NCBI RefSeq assembly: GCF_004015185.1
Contig: NZ_CP025746.1
Coordinates: 6,093,776 to 6,157,775 of the forward strand
Origin: Clostridium manihotivorum
Lineage (GTDB): Bacteria > Bacillota > Clostridia > Clostridiales > Clostridiaceae
Direction: 5' to 3'
Length of the DNA stretch: 64,000 nucleotides
This document shows positions 1 through 8,462 of the stretch, one piece after another; the stretch's first letter is position 1; each line of letters begins with the position of its first letter. Under the pieces are notes generated by a model. The model did no database searches and was not told the origin of the DNA. It saw nothing but the letters and a program-made list of their open reading frames with translations. Both the position numbers and the translations under genes were made by a program.

Positions 1-96
1 TGATGACATTTTATTGTCTTGAAAAATTCTAACTATAATTTTAAATATTATATGGTATTTTTATTGATTTATATATTTCAATTTGTCCTACTATAT

Positions 97-423
97 CTAT
101 AGAATTTCTATATCTTTTCTTTCGCTTTTTAGATTACCCATTTTTTCACTTCTTCTGTCTAACTCGGTATATATGTCTTCAATTTCTATCCCCATATCAG
201 CCATTAAGACCAAAGTATGATATATCAAATCGCAAACTTCACTAATGCCATTTTCCTTGTTATCATTCTTTCCTTCTATTATGACCTCAGTACACTCTTC
301 TCCTACCTTTTTCAATATCTTATCTCTACCTTTTGAAAATAAATAGTTTGTATAGGAACCTTCCATAGGGTTATCTTTTCTTAGCTTTATGACTTCATAA
401 AGTTTTTTAAGAGAATCGTCCAT
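97..423 (-). CDS. hisE: Phosphoribosyl-ATP pyrophosphatase HisE
   Basis: Second step of histidine synthesis: it removes pyrophosphate from phosphoribosyl-ATP to give phosphoribosyl-AMP. The 108-residue protein shows the MazG-like fold signature, with a GEECTE helix and a later DLIYH helix carrying metal-binding acidic residues. The ATG at 421-423 is chosen because GGAGGAG (433-439) lies nine bases upstream; a TTG at 439-441 would start inside that ribosome site. HisE is separate here and not fused to HisI. It is the last gene of the operon and is preceded by a gap of about 170 bases. No convincing terminator is seen between position 97 and the window edge. Confidence 0.95.
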   Translation of the reverse strand: MDDSLKKLYEVIKLRKDNPMEGSYTNYLFSKGRDKILKKVGEECTEVIIEGKNDNKENGISEVCDLIYHTLVLMADMGIEIEDIYTELDRRSEKMGNLKSERKDIEIL

Positions 424-591
424 AGTTATTCTCTCCTCCAATTCTATATTTAATCTATGCTTACTTGCTATTCACAATAAAACCGAGATACCTAAATTTA
501 AACCATCTACAGATGCTTATCCACAGTTTTATCTTTTTTTATACTTTACTAGACAGCAAAATATAGTTTTCTAAAGAACAACATAATACCT

Positions 592-897
592 TTATAAAAT
601 CTTCCTATAAAAGCAGGTTCTCTCACCTGTGTGACAAGCAGCACCTATTTGTTCTACTTTAATTAAGAGAGTATCTTCATCACAATCAATAAGGATTTCC
701 TTAACCGTTTGAAAATGTCCTGAAGTCTCTCCCTTATTCCATAGTTTATTTCTTGATCGACTAAAGAACCAAGTAGTCTTTGTCTCGATAGTTTTCTTGT
801 AAGATTCTTCATTCATATATGCTAGCATTAGGACTTCGTTAGTGCTTTCATCTACAATTATTGCAGGTACCAAGCCCTTTTCAAAATTAGGTTCCAT
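592..897 (-). CDS. hisI: Phosphoribosyl-AMP cyclohydrolase HisI
   Basis: Opens the adenine ring of phosphoribosyl-AMP, the third step of histidine synthesis. The 101-residue protein carries the family signature: an LMLAYMNEES segment, the TWFFSRSR block, and the zinc/metal-binding cysteines in the IDCDEDTLL and GAACHTGERTCF segments. An AGGAGG ribosome site sits just upstream of the ATG. It follows hisF by 32 bases and is certainly in the same transcript. The 150-base gap to hisE holds a half-copy of the terminator-associated repeat described among the findings. Confidence 0.95.
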   Translation of the reverse strand: MEPNFEKGLVPAIIVDESTNEVLMLAYMNEESYKKTIETKTTWFFSRSRNKLWNKGETSGHFQTVKEILIDCDEDTLLIKVEQIGAACHTGERTCFYRKIL

Positions 898-929
898 AAT
901 ACCCCTCCTGGTAATAAAAGTTATTAAAC

Positions 930-1691
930 TTATATCCTAACCTCAATATTGTCTTTTTTCAGATATTTCTTTACATCACCGATGGATGCTTCTTTGTAGT
1001 GGAATATTGAAGCAGCTAATGCTGCGTCTGAATTGGTTTTCTTAAAAACTTCGCTGATATGTGATATTTCTCCGCACCCTCCTGAGGCTATTACAGGTAT
1101 ATTAATAGAACCACATATGGCATTTAAAAACTCAATGTCGTAACCATTTTTAGTACCGTCTGCATCCATACTTGTTAATAATATTTCTCCTGCTCCTCTT
1201 CTAGCTGCTTCCTTGGCATACTCTATAGCATCTACCCCTGTATCTATTCTTCCACCATTAATAAATATATTCCATCCACTTCCATCAGATCTTTTCTTTC
1301 CATCTATAGCTACCACGATACATTGCTCTCCGAAAAGCTCTGCACCTTCTGTTATTAAATTAGGATTCCTTAGGGCTGCAGAGTTTATAGAAATCTTGTC
1401 AGCACCAGCTCTAAGTATTGCTTTTATATCTTCTATGGTACTTATTCCTCCACCAACAGTTAATGGAATAAAAACTTCATTTGCTGTTCTCTCAACCACA
1501 TCTATCATAGTTTTTCTTCCTTCATGACTTGCTGTTATATCTAGAAAAACTAGCTCATCTGCGCCTTCATCATTGTAAAACTTAGCTATCTCAACAGGAT
1601 CTCCTACATCTTTAAGCCCTACAAAGTTTATTCCCTTGACCACTCTCCCCATCTTAACATCTAAGCAAGGTATTATTCTTTTTGTTATCAT
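930..1691 (-). CDS. hisF: Imidazole glycerol phosphate synthase, cyclase subunit HisF
   Basis: Cyclase half of IGP synthase. It uses ammonia delivered by HisH to turn PRFAR into imidazole glycerol phosphate and AICAR. The 253-residue protein is a (beta/alpha)8 barrel. The catalytic aspartates are visible in IPCLDVKMGRVVKG near the N-terminus and in LLTSMDADGTKNGYD near residue 175; phosphate-binding glycines lie in VGGGI and IASGGCG. It starts at an ATG preceded by a G-rich ribosome site and follows hisA by 17 bases. Confidence 0.97.
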   Translation of the reverse strand: MITKRIIPCLDVKMGRVVKGINFVGLKDVGDPVEIAKFYNDEGADELVFLDITASHEGRKTMIDVVERTANEVFIPLTVGGGISTIEDIKAILRAGADKISINSAALRNPNLITEGAELFGEQCIVVAIDGKKRSDGSGWNIFINGGRIDTGVDAIEYAKEAARRGAGEILLTSMDADGTKNGYDIEFLNAICGSINIPVIASGGCGEISHISEVFKKTNSDAALAASIFHYKEASIGDVKKYLKKDNIEVRI

Positions 1692-1708
1692 TATAAATCC
1701 CCCCTTTA

Positions 1709-2431
1709 TTAATCTTCTTTTGTGAGACTTATGGCCTTATCTAGATCTAAATTTCCTGAATATATAGCCTTTCCAGTTATAGCTCCATATAAATCTAATT
1801 TCTTTAATTTACCAATGTGATTAAGGTCTTTAATTCCTCCAGATGCTATTATATTCGCAGCAAGTATATTGTCTTTTAGCTGCTTAAGCATATCTAAGTT
1901 AGGCCCTTCAAGTGTTCCATCCTTAGATATATCCGTAACAATAAAGGTCTTTACTCCCAATGACTCAAGCTCCTTTGCAAAGTCAATATAATTTTTCTCT
2001 GTAACTTCAACCCATCCCTTAATAGCTACATAACCGTTGGCAGCATCTATTCCTACAGCTATCTTTTCTCCATATTTATCTAAAGCTAATTCTAAAAGCT
2101 CTTTATTACTAACAGCAGAAGTACCTAATATCACTCTTTTAACACCAATAGAAATCAAATTTTCTATGGCTTCTATAGATCTTATTCCCCCACCAACTTC
2201 AACAGGAATTTTTACACTCTTTACTATACTCTCTATAATAGGCAGATTAACTTGTTCACCGCTAAAAGCCCCATTTAAGTCAACAACATGTATGAACTCT
2301 GCGCCTTGTTCCTCAAATTGTCTTGATATCTTGATAGGATCCTCTGCCACTACATGCGTACTGTCTTCTTCTCCTTTATAAAGCCTTACACACTTTCCAT
2401 CCTTTAAATCTATAGCAGGTATTATTATCAT
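1709..2431 (-). CDS. hisA: Phosphoribosylformimino-AICAR-P isomerase HisA
   Basis: Isomerises ProFAR to PRFAR by an Amadori rearrangement. The 240-residue beta/alpha barrel is homologous to HisF. The N-terminal catalytic Asp is in IIPAIDLKDGKCVRL, the second catalytic Asp is in VTDISKDGTLEGPN, and phosphate loops are VGGGIR and IASGGI. Its ATG overlaps the hisH stop by four bases (ATGA), which indicates translational coupling between the two genes. Confidence 0.97.
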   Translation of the reverse strand: MIIIPAIDLKDGKCVRLYKGEEDSTHVVAEDPIKISRQFEEQGAEFIHVVDLNGAFSGEQVNLPIIESIVKSVKIPVEVGGGIRSIEAIENLISIGVKRVILGTSAVSNKELLELALDKYGEKIAVGIDAANGYVAIKGWVEVTEKNYIDFAKELESLGVKTFIVTDISKDGTLEGPNLDMLKQLKDNILAANIIASGGIKDLNHIGKLKKLDLYGAITGKAIYSGNLDLDKAISLTKED

Positions 2432-3030
2432 CTTATCAGCCCCTTTAGGTTATTTAATATATTAAGTCCCACTTCTCCACTTTTTTCAGGATGAAATTGA
2501 AATCCTATTACGTTTTCCTTTGAAACTATAGCAGGTACTTCTATCTCATATTCAGCATATGCATTCACATTAGCATTATCTGTCTGTGCGTAAAAGGAAT
2601 GAACAAAATACACATAACTTCCCTCAGTTATACCTTTCAGCGTCTCACTTGGAACGTTAAATTTTAACTTGTTCCACCCCATATGAGGCACTTTTTCCTT
2701 TATATCAAACTTTTTCACATGTCCATCTATTAACCCTAACCCTTCTGTATATCTAACTTCATCACTAGAATCAAATAGTAATTGCATTCCTAGGCATATC
2801 CCTATAAGGGGCTTACCGCTTTTAACCTCTTCCTTAAGGAAAAAATCAAGACCTCTCTCCCTTAGGTTAGCCATAGCTGCAGGAAAGGCCCCTACTCCTG
2901 GAAGTATTATTCCTTTACTAGCTTTTATCTCTTTCACATCACTAGTTATCTTTGCCTCTATCCCTAGGCTCCAAAGAGCTTTTTCAACACTTCTCAGGTT
3001 TCCTATACCATAATCTATTATTGAAATCAT
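2428..3030 (-). CDS. hisH: Imidazole glycerol phosphate synthase, glutaminase subunit HisH
   Basis: Class I glutamine amidotransferase that supplies ammonia to HisF. The catalytic triad is visible: Cys in GICLGMQLLFD (near residue 80), and His and Glu in FQFHPEKSG near residue 180. Its 200-residue length is normal. It follows hisB after a 109-base gap, one of the few spacers in this operon, and overlaps hisA at its 3' end. The gap contains the half-repeat TTAACAGTAAAAAA at about 3122-3135. Confidence 0.97.
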   Translation of the reverse strand: MISIIDYGIGNLRSVEKALWSLGIEAKITSDVKEIKASKGIILPGVGAFPAAMANLRERGLDFFLKEEVKSGKPLIGICLGMQLLFDSSDEVRYTEGLGLIDGHVKKFDIKEKVPHMGWNKLKFNVPSETLKGITEGSYVYFVHSFYAQTDNANVNAYAEYEIEVPAIVSKENVIGFQFHPEKSGEVGLNILNNLKGLIR

Positions 3031-3139
3031 TATTTCACCTCATTTACTTACCTTTATATAAGGTAGTGTTTCTGATTATTGTTGAAATCAAATGAAAAAA
3101 AATTCTATAAAGCGACCTTCTTTAACAGTAAAAAACAGC

Positions 3140-3727
3140 TTATAAAACTCCTTTTGTAGACATAACACCTTTTATTTTTTCATCATAAGCTACAGCCTCT
3201 CTAAGCGCTCTTCCAAAAGCTTTGAAAAGAGCCTCTATCATATGATGATTATTTTTACCATACAAAACCTTACAGTGAAGAGTTATACCACAGTTAGCTG
3301 CTACCGCTCTGAAAAACTCTTCTGTTAACTCTACGTCATAAGTTCCTAAGGTCTTACTAGTATCTATAGGTGCATCAAAAACTAAATAATCCCTTCCACT
3401 TAAATCTAAAGATACTAAAGCTAAAGCTTCATCCATTGGTACATAAGAAGTTCCATATCTCTTTATACCAGCTTTATCTCCCAGTGCATCCTTTAATACC
3501 TTACCTAAGGTTATACCTACATCCTCTACTGTATGATGTCCATCTATATACAGGTCGCCCTTAGCCGATATTTTTATATCCATAAGTGAATGCCTGCTCA
3601 TCAAAGAAAGCATATGATCAAAGAATCCAATTCCCGTATTTATTTCGTAAACGCCTTCCCCATCTAATTTCACACTAACTTCAATATCAGTTTCACTTGT
3701 TTTCCTCAACATCTTTGCTTCTCTCAT
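3140..3727 (-). CDS. hisB: Imidazoleglycerol-phosphate dehydratase HisB
   Basis: Dehydrates imidazole glycerol phosphate to imidazole acetol phosphate. The 195-residue monofunctional form shows the repeated metal-ligand motifs FFDHML and DGHHTVEDVG in the first half and the paired NNHHMIEALFKAFGRAL segment in the second half. No histidinol-phosphatase domain is fused. A GGAG ribosome site lies about eight bases before the ATG, overlapping the end of hisC. Confidence 0.97.
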   Translation of the reverse strand: MREAKMLRKTSETDIEVSVKLDGEGVYEINTGIGFFDHMLSLMSRHSLMDIKISAKGDLYIDGHHTVEDVGITLGKVLKDALGDKAGIKRYGTSYVPMDEALALVSLDLSGRDYLVFDAPIDTSKTLGTYDVELTEEFFRAVAANCGITLHCKVLYGKNNHHMIEALFKAFGRALREAVAYDEKIKGVMSTKGVL

Positions 3728-3731
3728 ACAA

Positions 3732-4793
3732 TCAAGCTCCTAGAAAATCATTAATTTTTTTAACTAACACCATATTTTCAACACCGCTTCCAACAGTAAC
3801 TCTTATACAATTCTCTAATCTACCCTTACCAAAGAATCTTACTGCAACTCCCATACTTTCTAAGTACTCATAAAGAGCTTTTGCTTCCTTCAATTCAATT
3901 AATATAAAGTTAGTACTGCTAGGATATACATTAAAACCAAATCTACTTGCTAAGTTCTTCAAGGCTGTTTCCAATAAGTCTTTTTCTTTTAAAATCGCCT
4001 CTACGTTAGCTTGAAGTAAATCCTTATTGGTATACAATAATGTACCTATCTCCTGTGTAATAGCATTAACATTGTACGGAGGTTTAACCTTGTATAACTC
4101 TCTTAATAAAACTGAATTTGTTATTAAGAAACCTAATCTTAGAGCTGCTAATCCTATTTTTGATGCAGTTCTAAGTACTATTAAGTTATTATATTTATTT
4201 ATTTCATTTATTAAAGTTTCTCCATAAAACTCAAAATAAGCTTCGTCTATGACTACTATAGAATTCACTGAAGACACAATCTTTAGTAGTTCTTCCTTAT
4301 TAATTATTCCTCCAGTGGGGTTATTGGGCACCGATATAAAAACAACCTTTGGTGCTTCATTATTTATAAAATCTATATATTTTTCTATATCTAAGGAAAA
4401 ATCGTCTTTTAGTTCATACTCTATCACCTTAGCTCCATGTATAACTCCATAAATTTTATACATAGAAAAATCAGGATTGAACTTTATAACCTTATCTCCG
4501 CTATTTACAAAGGTATTACATATTATTGAAATAAGTTCATCTGAACCATTTCCTATCATTATGCTTTCTTTATCAACGCCTGAATAATCACCATATGCAC
4601 TTCTTAACTTTTCCCCTGTTGGTGATGGATATCTATTGAGGTTAATTTCTTTAATTGTTGATAATATCTGTTTTTCCAGCTGTTGCCCTATATTTATAAA
4701 GCTCTCATTTGCATTTAAAATAACACTGCAATTACTCTCTTCTGCCTCATACGGTTTAAATTCGCTTAAATCTTTTCTAAACAAACTATTCAT
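3732..4793 (-). CDS. hisC: Histidinol-phosphate aminotransferase HisC
   Basis: PLP-dependent class I/II aminotransferase that makes histidinol phosphate from imidazole acetol phosphate and glutamate. Motifs visible are GNGSDELI, the SVPNNPTGG stretch, VIDEAYFEF, and the Schiff-base lysine in LRTASKIGLAALRLG. The ATG at 4791-4793 is preferred because GAGGG lies about seven bases upstream; a TTG six bases earlier is too close to that site. The gene overlaps the end of hisD by eight bases. Confidence 0.96.
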   Translation of the reverse strand: MNSLFRKDLSEFKPYEAEESNCSVILNANESFINIGQQLEKQILSTIKEINLNRYPSPTGEKLRSAYGDYSGVDKESIMIGNGSDELISIICNTFVNSGDKVIKFNPDFSMYKIYGVIHGAKVIEYELKDDFSLDIEKYIDFINNEAPKVVFISVPNNPTGGIINKEELLKIVSSVNSIVVIDEAYFEFYGETLINEINKYNNLIVLRTASKIGLAALRLGFLITNSVLLRELYKVKPPYNVNAITQEIGTLLYTNKDLLQANVEAILKEKDLLETALKNLASRFGFNVYPSSTNFILIELKEAKALYEYLESMGVAVRFFGKGRLENCIRVTVGSGVENMVLVKKINDFLGA

Positions 4794-6075
4794 TGTCAAC
4801 CCTCACTCTTATAGAATTACCATGTGCATCTAAGCCTTCAGCCTTTGCAAGTACCATTATACTTTCACTTAAGGCTTTAAGAGCATCTTCCGTATAGTAT
4901 ATATAACTAGACTTCTTTATAAAATCGTCTACTGACAAAGGTGAAAAGAATCTAGCTGTTCCATTGGTTGGCAGAACATGATTAGGTCCAGCCATATAGT
5001 CTCCTAAAGGTTCTGGGCTATACTGTCCTAGAAATATAGATCCTGCATTTTTCACTTTACCTAGATAAGATAAAGGATTTTCTATCATTAATTCTAAATG
5101 CTCAGGAGCAATTGTATTTGATAAATCAATAGCCTCCCCTAAAGAATTGACAATAAGTATTCCTCCATAATTTTTTAGAGAAGCTTCTATTATATCCTTT
5201 CTACTTAGGTTTTGAAGCTGTTTAATAATCTCATCATTAACTTGTTCTGCTAATGCTTTACTTGTTGTTATAAGAACTGATGAGGCAAGCTTATCATGCT
5301 CAGCCTGAGACATTAAATCTGCTGCTAGGAATCTTGGATTTGCTTTATCATCGCATACAATAGTAATTTCACTTGGCCCCGCTATCATATCTATGTCAAC
5401 TTTTCCATAGCATACCCTCTTAGCTAAAGCTACATATATATTGCCAGGGCCAACAATCTTGTCAACCTTAGGAATAGACTCTGTTCCGTATGCAAGAGCT
5501 GCGATCGCCTGAGCCCCGCCTACTTTATAGATCTCACTTACTCCAGCTAGCTTTGCAGCTACTAATATATTTACATCAATACTCCCATCCTTTCTTGGAG
5601 GAGTCACCATAACTATATTTTTTACCCCAGCTAGCTTTGCAGGTATAACATTCATTAGAACAGAAGATGGGTAAGCAGCACTTCCACCAGGAACATAAAC
5701 CCCTACCTTCTCTAAAGGTATTATCTTTTGTCCCATCATAACCCCATTCTCTTCTGTACTTATCCATGACTGTCTTATTTGTTTTCTGTGAAAATACTCT
5801 ATATTAGCTATTGCTTTTTCTAATGCAGCTTTTATATCAGTTGAAACATTTTCAAAAGCCTCTTCTATCTCTTTTTCGCTAACCTTCATATCACCGAGGC
5901 TTATTCCATCAAACTTCTCTGTAAAATCTCTTACAGACGCATCGCCCTCTGCTCTTACCAAACTTATTATATTTTCAACGGCCTCTAAGGCCTCTTTGCT
6001 ATCATCTTCACTTCTTTTTTTCATCAAATCAAGAAATTGTTCAATTGATCTTTCATCTTCATATATCTTAATCAT
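4786..6075 (-). CDS. hisD: Histidinol dehydrogenase HisD
   Basis: NAD- and zinc-dependent enzyme carrying out the last two oxidations to histidine. Family blocks are clear: GGSAAYPSSVLMN, the VDKIVGPGNIYVA nucleotide region, DMIAGPSEI, and the SQAEHD metal-binding segment. The ATG at 6073-6075 is preferred over the GTG at 6091-6093, because AAGGAG lies about nine bases upstream of the former and the GTG has no ribosome site. This gives 429 residues, a normal length. It overlaps hisG by eight bases. Confidence 0.96.
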   Translation of the reverse strand: MIKIYEDERSIEQFLDLMKKRSEDDSKEALEAVENIISLVRAEGDASVRDFTEKFDGISLGDMKVSEKEIEEAFENVSTDIKAALEKAIANIEYFHRKQIRQSWISTEENGVMMGQKIIPLEKVGVYVPGGSAAYPSSVLMNVIPAKLAGVKNIVMVTPPRKDGSIDVNILVAAKLAGVSEIYKVGGAQAIAALAYGTESIPKVDKIVGPGNIYVALAKRVCYGKVDIDMIAGPSEITIVCDDKANPRFLAADLMSQAEHDKLASSVLITTSKALAEQVNDEIIKQLQNLSRKDIIEASLKNYGGILIVNSLGEAIDLSNTIAPEHLELMIENPLSYLGKVKNAGSIFLGQYSPEPLGDYMAGPNHVLPTNGTARFFSPLSVDDFIKKSSYIYYTEDALKALSESIMVLAKAEGLDAHGNSIRVRVDNE

Positions 6076-6724
6076 TTTTAACTTCTCCTTCACTTAAAAG
6101 TAGAAATTTCTCTATCTTATCTACTAGGTCTAGCACTAAGTTCTTTTTCATCTTCATACTTGCTTTGTTGACAATTAATCTTGCACTTATATCACAAATC
6201 TTATCAAAGATTATAAGTCCATTCTCTTTAAGAGTGGTTCCGGTCTCTACTATATCAACTATAGCATCAGCTAAACCTAATATTGGAGCAAGCTCTACGG
6301 AGCCTTCAATCTTTATTATTTCTACATCTTCACCTTTTTCTCTAAAGTAATCATGAGCTACTTTAGGATATTTAGTAGCTATAACCTTTCTTTTGTAACT
6401 AGGCAAAGTACTGAAACTCTCAAGAGATGCAAGGGCAAAAAAGCATTTTCCCTTATTTAAGTCAACCACCTCATAAAAATCTGGATTGTTTTCTAAAATG
6501 GTGTCTTTCCCTACTATGCCCATATCCACAACTCCATGCTCTACATAGGTTATTACATCTTGAGCTTTTGCTAAAACAAATTCTACAGGATAGTTTTCAC
6601 TTTTTAATATTAACTTTCTGCCTTTGTTCTTTAATTCATTTGTATCAATACCTATACCATCAAAGATACTTATGGCATCTTTTTCAAGTCTGCCTTTAGT
6701 AAGTGCTATTCTAATATTCCCCAT
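6068..6724 (-). CDS. hisG: ATP phosphoribosyltransferase, short catalytic subunit HisG
   Basis: Commits ATP and PRPP to histidine synthesis. At 218 residues it is the short HisG form, which lacks the C-terminal regulatory domain and works as a complex with HisZ, encoded immediately upstream. The N-terminal IALTKGRLEK and the PRPP-binding region VDIVETGTTLKENGL are present. Its start overlaps the end of hisZ by 14 bases, consistent with equimolar production of the two subunits. Feedback inhibition by histidine is expected to act through HisZ (family knowledge). Confidence 0.96.
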   Translation of the reverse strand: MGNIRIALTKGRLEKDAISIFDGIGIDTNELKNKGRKLILKSENYPVEFVLAKAQDVITYVEHGVVDMGIVGKDTILENNPDFYEVVDLNKGKCFFALASLESFSTLPSYKRKVIATKYPKVAHDYFREKGEDVEIIKIEGSVELAPILGLADAIVDIVETGTTLKENGLIIFDKICDISARLIVNKASMKMKKNLVLDLVDKIEKFLLLSEGEVKND

Positions 6725-7961
6725 TTTTAAACATCTCTCCTATAAAAACTCCTTTAGGATTTAATCTGTACTCAATTACTTCATTGCTGTTTACCTTCAT
6801 TATTCTCTGTATTCCTTTGGTTCTGCAATAATCTGCTACTTCTTCAAAGTTTTCTTGAATATTAAGCCGCCAATTGCCATTGCCTTTATTCAATAAATTC
6901 ATTATTTTTATTGCATTGGCATAAGAATCTTTTTCAAAGAAAATTACCCCAGTTACTTCCTCCGGCTTTTTAAGCTTTTCTCTCTCATATAAAAGTTTTT
7001 GTACCTCATCTACATTTATAGCTAAGCCTGCTGCTGCACTAGCTTCTCCAAACTCTCCAACCAAGCCATCATATCTTCCGCCACTAAGAATCTCTTCCCC
7101 AAGCTCTTTTATATAACCTTTAAATATTGCTCCGGTATAATAATTAAAACTTTGTATCATAGCAAGATCTAAAGATATATACTGTGAATATCCCAAGGAT
7201 TCTAAGGTATTGTATATATATCTTAAATCTCTCAAGGCATTTAAAGCTTTCTCTGAGTTTACTAGTTCTTCTGCTTCAGCTATTACATCCTTTCCACCGA
7301 ATAACTGTGGAAGCACTTTAAGAAGCCTATACTGGTCATCATCTAATTTATCTCTTTTAGTATTTAAAAAAGAGTACAATGATCCTAAGTTTTTATTCAT
7401 TATAAGACTTTCAAGTTCTAATACCTCTTCCTTGTCAAAACTTAAAGTTTCAAGTATTCCCTTAAAAAACTTACATTGACCTATTTCAATTTTAAATTCT
7501 TCTATTCCAATCTCCTTAAAGGTATCTATAGCTGTTAAAATAAGCAATATTTCTGCTTTTATATTAGAAATACCTATTATTTCTATACCACATTGAGTTA
7601 TCTGATTATTTCTTCCATGGTTATGCTCATTTGCCCTATAAACATCTCCAACATAACTTAGCATTGCATTTTCAGTCTTTAGTTTTGTGGAATAAACTCT
7701 TGCAATTGGAATTGTCAAATCTGGCCTTAAAGTTAATATTCTGCCTTTAAAATCTACTAACTTATATATCTTTTCATCATCTATTGGATGATTTGAAAAA
7801 TTGAAAACATCATAAAATTCTAGAGTTGGTGTCTGTACTTCATTAAATCCGTACTTCCTAAACACCTTTCTGCATTTATATATAACTTCATTTTTCACTT
7901 CACATTGATCAAATAAAAGATCCTGAGCTCCCTCAATCGCATACTTTCTCCATACATTCAT
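6711..7961 (-). CDS. hisZ: ATP phosphoribosyltransferase regulatory subunit HisZ
   Basis: HisRS-like paralogue without synthetase function that activates short HisG and binds histidine. The 416-residue protein begins with a class II synthetase-type core: motif 2-like TLRPDLTIPIAR and the motif 3-like GGRYDGLVGEFG. It lacks a clear anticodon-binding domain. First gene of the operon; an AAGGTGG ribosome site precedes the ATG. Presence of a full short-HisG/HisZ pair next to each other supports the call over a true histidyl-tRNA synthetase. Confidence 0.95.
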   Translation of the reverse strand: MNVWRKYAIEGAQDLLFDQCEVKNEVIYKCRKVFRKYGFNEVQTPTLEFYDVFNFSNHPIDDEKIYKLVDFKGRILTLRPDLTIPIARVYSTKLKTENAMLSYVGDVYRANEHNHGRNNQITQCGIEIIGISNIKAEILLILTAIDTFKEIGIEEFKIEIGQCKFFKGILETLSFDKEEVLELESLIMNKNLGSLYSFLNTKRDKLDDDQYRLLKVLPQLFGGKDVIAEAEELVNSEKALNALRDLRYIYNTLESLGYSQYISLDLAMIQSFNYYTGAIFKGYIKELGEEILSGGRYDGLVGEFGEASAAAGLAINVDEVQKLLYEREKLKKPEEVTGVIFFEKDSYANAIKIMNLLNKGNGNWRLNIQENFEEVADYCRTKGIQRIMKVNSNEVIEYRLNPKGVFIGEMFKNGEY

Positions 7962-8027
7962 AAAAATAGCCCACCTTTTCCATCGCTCTATTACTTTAAC
8001 ATGCTAAACTAATAAATCATTAAAACA

Positions 8028-8065
8028 ATAGTACTATAAATAAAATATTCTGTCAATATACAGAA
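8028..8065 (-). promoter_or_regulatory. Promoter of the his operon with overlapping inverted repeat
   Basis: On the minus strand TTGACA (8051-8056) and TACTAT (8028-8033) are separated by exactly 17 bases. The predicted start near 8021 gives a leader of about 60 bases before hisZ. An inverted repeat TTCTGT-N6-ACAGAA (8048-8065) covers the -35 box and could be an operator. No T-box core (TGGNACCGCG) is found in the leader, so regulation by a repressor is inferred. Confidence 0.75.
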
Positions 8066-8169
8066 GCAAGTGATCTATCTTACCTATAAGTTATATACTT
8101 CCTTGATTTCTATATATTTAACTATATATAGAGGAATTAATTCTTCACAGAAGGTTATATTAATAACAT

Positions 8170-8410
8170 AAGGAACATGGTAATATAAAAAGCCGCAGTC
8201 TATGTAGACTGCAGCTAAAGTATAGAGCAACAATTAATCTTACTGTCAATTTAACCATACGGATCTAAACTTGAACATTTTGTTGATTGAATATCTTCAA
8301 AAACCCTCGAGGGCCCTGTCCTATGAACTTGAAAGAGTAGACTCAATATTGAGTCTTATCAGGCTGATTGATTATCTTTACTTGTGCCTCAAATATTACT
8401 TATGTTCCTT
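8170..8410 (-). other. Inverted-repeat-bounded structured segment downstream of uvrA
   Basis: A 240-base segment is bounded by near-perfect inverted repeats: AAGGAACAT plus TAATAT at 8170-8186, and the complementary bases at 8393-8410. Inside are an 18-base palindrome around 8338-8355, a CCCTCGAGGG palindrome near 8305, and an intrinsic terminator at 8187-8216. It may be the long structured 3' end of the uvrA transcript, a separate small RNA, or a small non-autonomous element. No known RNA family could be recognised. Confidence 0.45.
8187..8216 (-). terminator. Intrinsic terminator upstream of the his promoter
   Basis: A 12-bp stem (AGCTGCAGTCTA with its partner, one mismatch, two-base loop) is followed on the minus strand by TTTTT. 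It ends transcripts coming from uvrA or from the segment upstream and insulates the his promoter. Confidence 0.85.
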
Positions 8411-8420
8411 TTAATATATT

Positions 8421-8450
8421 AAAGGGCTCAGTATAATACTGAACCCTTTA
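8421..8450 (-). terminator. Stem-loop just after uvrA
   Basis: A 30-base palindrome of about 13 bp per arm starts 13 bases after the uvrA stop. It lacks a T tract on either side, so it may be a weak terminator or an mRNA 3'-end stabiliser; the better terminator is at 8187-8216. Confidence 0.5.
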
Positions 8451-8462
8451 GTTATATAATTT

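Noticed and set aside
517..525. Perfect DnaA box TTATCCACA between hisI and hisE
   Set aside because: It is single, with no companions and no AT-rich origin-like context; one perfect 9-mer in 64 kb is not surprising in AT-rich DNA.
7962..8420. T-box riboswitch before hisZ
   Set aside because: No TGGNACCGCG-type core or specifier arm was found, and the best promoter lies downstream of the structured segment.
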